Shown here: in pieces, positions 62,454 to 64,000 of the stretch
Layout: the number at the start of each line of letters is the position of its first letter
How positions within the stretch are numbered: the first letter of the stretch is position 1
Assembly: GCF_900184795.1 (NCBI RefSeq)
Contig: NZ_FXXN01000025.1
Location: forward strand, 460,822-524,821
Source: Magnetospirillum sp. 15-1
Lineage (GTDB): Bacteria > Pseudomonadota > Alphaproteobacteria > Rhodospirillales > Magnetospirillaceae
DNA: 64,000 nt
Direction of reading: 5' to 3'
Program-made: the position numbers and the translations under genes
The notes under the pieces: generated by a model
The model's database searches: none
The model's input: only the letters and a program-made list of their open reading frames with translations
Told to the model about the DNA's origin: nothing

Positions 62454-63029
62454 TTATTCGGCCAGAGGCCGCCAGGCCTGGTCCATGTCGAAACTCAGAT
62501 CGTGTTCGGCCACGTAATGGTCGAGGAAAGCGTCGAACGTGCCGAACTCCAGTTCGATGAAATTCTCCAGGGTCTTGGCCTTCTCGCGGTAAAGCCCCAT
62601 CAGGTCGAAACGCCACCCGCCCGGCCCCCGCTCGGCGGTAACCAGGGTCCCCTGGTCCTCGCCGTCGAACAGGCAATGAAAGGACAGGCGGTCCGGCCCG
62701 TGTTCCTCGGCCACCTCGCCCAGTTCCCATGCCTCCATCATCACGTCGAGGTAGGGAAAGGCGGTGAAGCCCAGGATGAAGGCCGGTCCCGGCCCCGCCC
62801 CGCCCAGATCGGCGGGCTCGGGCATGCCGCGGTAGCGCACCACCCAGAAACGGGAAAGGGCGTCCACCGCCTCCAGGGCATCGCGGTCGGCATGGGCGAA
62901 CAACACCAGAAGCCGCTCGCCCCAGGTCAGGGCTTCGCCGGCCAGCCTTCCCGCGATGACGGGAAAACGTTCATCGCGGAAATCGGCCTTCAGGCTGGCG
63001 AAGGCGGCGTGCACGGCCTCGCGGCTCAT
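62454..63029 (-). CDS. Unknown protein in the PDH operon, 191 aa
   Basis: I do not recognise the family. This 191-residue soluble protein has no signal or membrane helices. It starts MSREAVHAAFASLKADFRDE, has a mid-section ILGFTAFPYLDVMMEAWELGEVAEEHG and an acidic C-terminal half (FIELEFGTFDAFLDHYVAEHD). One cysteine only (FHCLF). It is 13 bases after the E2 gene and 21 before the next unknown, so it is transcribed with the dehydrogenase. No catalytic motif is visible. Confidence 0.75.
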   Translation of the reverse strand: MSREAVHAAFASLKADFRDERFPVIAGRLAGEALTWGERLLVLFAHADRDALEAVDALSRFWVVRYRGMPEPADLGGAGPGPAFILGFTAFPYLDVMMEAWELGEVAEEHGPDRLSFHCLFDGEDQGTLVTAERGPGGWRFDLMGLYREKAKTLENFIELEFGTFDAFLDHYVAEHDLSFDMDQAWRPLAE

Positions 63030-63042
63030 GACACGGCCCTCC

Positions 63043-64000
63043 TCACAGCAACATGGCGAGCGGGTCTTCGATCAGCTTTTTGAAGGCGGCCAGGAATTCG
63101 GCCCCCACCGCGCCGTCGACCACCCGGTGATCCACCGAAAGCGTACAGGTCATCACCGTGGCCACGGCCAGCGCACCGTTCTTGACCACCGGACGCTGCT
63201 CGCCGGCCCCCACCGCCAGGATGCAGCCCTGGGGCGGGTTGATGATGGCGGCGAACTCCTTGATCCCGAACATGCCGAGATTGGAGATGGTGAAGCCGCC
63301 GCCCTGGAATTCCTCAGGCTTAAGCTTGTTGTCGCGCGCCTTGGCGGCCAGGGATTTCATCTCGCCCGAGATGTCGGCCAGACCCTTGCGGTCGGCATGA
63401 TGCACGATGGGGGTGATCAGGCCGTTGGGCGTCGCCACCGCCACCGAGATGTCGATATCGGTGTAGCGCTTGATGGCGTCTTCGCCCCACGAGGCGTTGG
63501 CGGCCGGCACCTTCTTCAGGGCCAGCGCCACGGCGCGCACCACGAAGTCGTTGACCGACAGCTTGTAGGCATCGGACCGCCCGTTCAGCTCGGTCCGCAC
63601 CTTCAACAGGGCGTCCAGCTCGCAGTCGATGGACAGGTAGAAGTGGGGAATGGTCGACTTGGCCTCGGTCAGGCGCCGGGCGATGACCTTGCGCATGGTG
63701 GAGTTGGCGATCTCCTCGAAGGCCGGCTCGAACGGGCTGGCGGCGGCCGGAGCCGGAGCGACCTTGGGCGCAGGAGCCGCAGCCGGTGCGGCGGCCGGCT
63801 TGGCGGGACCGGCTTTGAGGGCCGCTTCCACGTCGGCCTTGACAATACGGCCGTGGGGACCGGAGCCCCGGACCGCAGCAAGGTCCACCTTGCCGTCCCT
63901 GGCGATGCGCCTGGCCAGCGGCGAGGCGAAGACGCGGTCGCCGGCAGTACTGCCCCCCTCCCGGCCTCCCCCCACGCCTTGCGCGGGGGGAGGAGGAGGA
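63043..64000 (-). CDS. pdhC: Pyruvate dehydrogenase E2 (dihydrolipoyl acetyltransferase), 3' part
   Basis: The last 318 codons of an E2 subunit are in the window, and the 5' end with the lipoyl domain is beyond the right edge. The visible order is a Pro/Gly linker, the peripheral-subunit-binding domain (VFASPLARRIARDGKVDLA, GSGPHGRIVKADVEAAL), an Ala/Pro-rich linker, then the catalytic core with STMRKVIARRLTEAKSTIPHFY and the active-site DHRVVDGAVGAEFL. The core type fits acetyltransferase of pyruvate dehydrogenase. Succinyl- or branched-chain E2 is less likely. A palindrome interrupts the first linker. Confidence 0.92.
   Translation of the reverse strand, partial: PPPPPAQGVGGGREGGSTAGDRVFASPLARRIARDGKVDLAAVRGSGPHGRIVKADVEAALKAGPAKPAAAPAAAPAPKVAPAPAAASPFEPAFEEIANSTMRKVIARRLTEAKSTIPHFYLSIDCELDALLKVRTELNGRSDAYKLSVNDFVVRAVALALKKVPAANASWGEDAIKRYTDIDISVAVATPNGLITPIVHHADRKGLADISGEMKSLAAKARDNKLKPEEFQGGGFTISNLGMFGIKEFAAIINPPQGCILAVGAGEQRPVVKNGALAVATVMTCTLSVDHRVVDGAVGAEFLAAFKKLIEDPLAMLL
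63965..63993. repeat. Palindrome inside the E2 linker coding sequence
   Basis: CCTCCCCCC (63965-63973) and GGGGGGAGG (63985-63993) are perfectly complementary, and the inner CGC-CTT-GCG also pairs. On the coding strand it is read as PPPPPAQGVGGGRE. It is GC-extreme and sits exactly in a flexible linker. Confidence 0.65.

Overview
The window is high-GC, densely packed, operon-rich chromosome from an alphaproteobacterium. The gene orders support this: gyrA next to ssb, dusB(nifR3)-ntrB-ntrC-ntrY-ntrX-trkA followed by hfq-hflX, glyA-nrdR-ribD-ribE-ribB-ribH-nusB-thiL, and DUF177-rpmF-plsX-fabH-ihfA-merR. A proton-pumping pyrophosphatase, a ubiquinol-cytochrome c chaperone, MucR and NnrS fit Rhodospirillales. 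Magnetospirillum or a close relative is my best guess, but that is inference from gene content. No magnetosome, prophage, insertion sequence or CRISPR locus is present.

Layout. 0-2 kb: the 5' end of gyrA, an unknown gene and ssb. 1.7-7.05 kb: a minus-strand exporter operon with two different ABC half-transporters and an HlyD-type adaptor. Both ATPases have altered signature motifs. 7.2-20.1 kb: argE, then a long minus-strand block running from dusB through the NtrBC and NtrYX two-component systems to trkA, with a HAD phosphatase, hfq, hflX and an inositol-monophosphatase homologue downstream. 20-25.4 kb: a YpjD-like membrane protein, fused ispDF, cutA, a glycosyltransferase, a dihydroorotate-dehydrogenase-like protein and a 47-residue membrane peptide. 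25.4-30.1 kb: tRNA-Pro(GGG) and the lipid/ribosome operon. 30.2-33 kb: bamE and hppA. 33.2-41 kb: the riboflavin/thiamine/one-carbon operon. 41-46.6 kb: mucR, a metallo-beta-lactamase-fold hydrolase, a SAM hydrolase, nnrS with an FNR/NnrR-type box, and a chemoreceptor. 46.9-53 kb: gltBD. 53.5-58.9 kb: a branched-chain-amino-acid-type ABC transporter and a Crp/Fnr regulator. 59-64 kb: a COQ10-like protein, lipA, and the distal end of the pyruvate dehydrogenase operon with two unknown genes between E2 and E3.

Several blocks work together. NtrBC/NtrYX, glutamate synthase and the amino-acid transporter concern nitrogen. LipA, E3 and E2 concern lipoylated dehydrogenases. PlsX and FabH start phospholipid and fatty acid synthesis. 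The rib genes cover riboflavin synthesis from the RibD step, but the cyclohydrolase II half of RibB lacks its zinc cysteines, so the GTP step should be encoded elsewhere.

The main non-gene structure is a short palindromic repeat family in intergenic gaps (about 21.04-21.14, 35.66-35.72 and 37.54-37.59 kb). Its central stem differs between copies by paired, compensating base changes. A separate long GC-rich palindrome lies inside the E2 coding sequence at the right edge.
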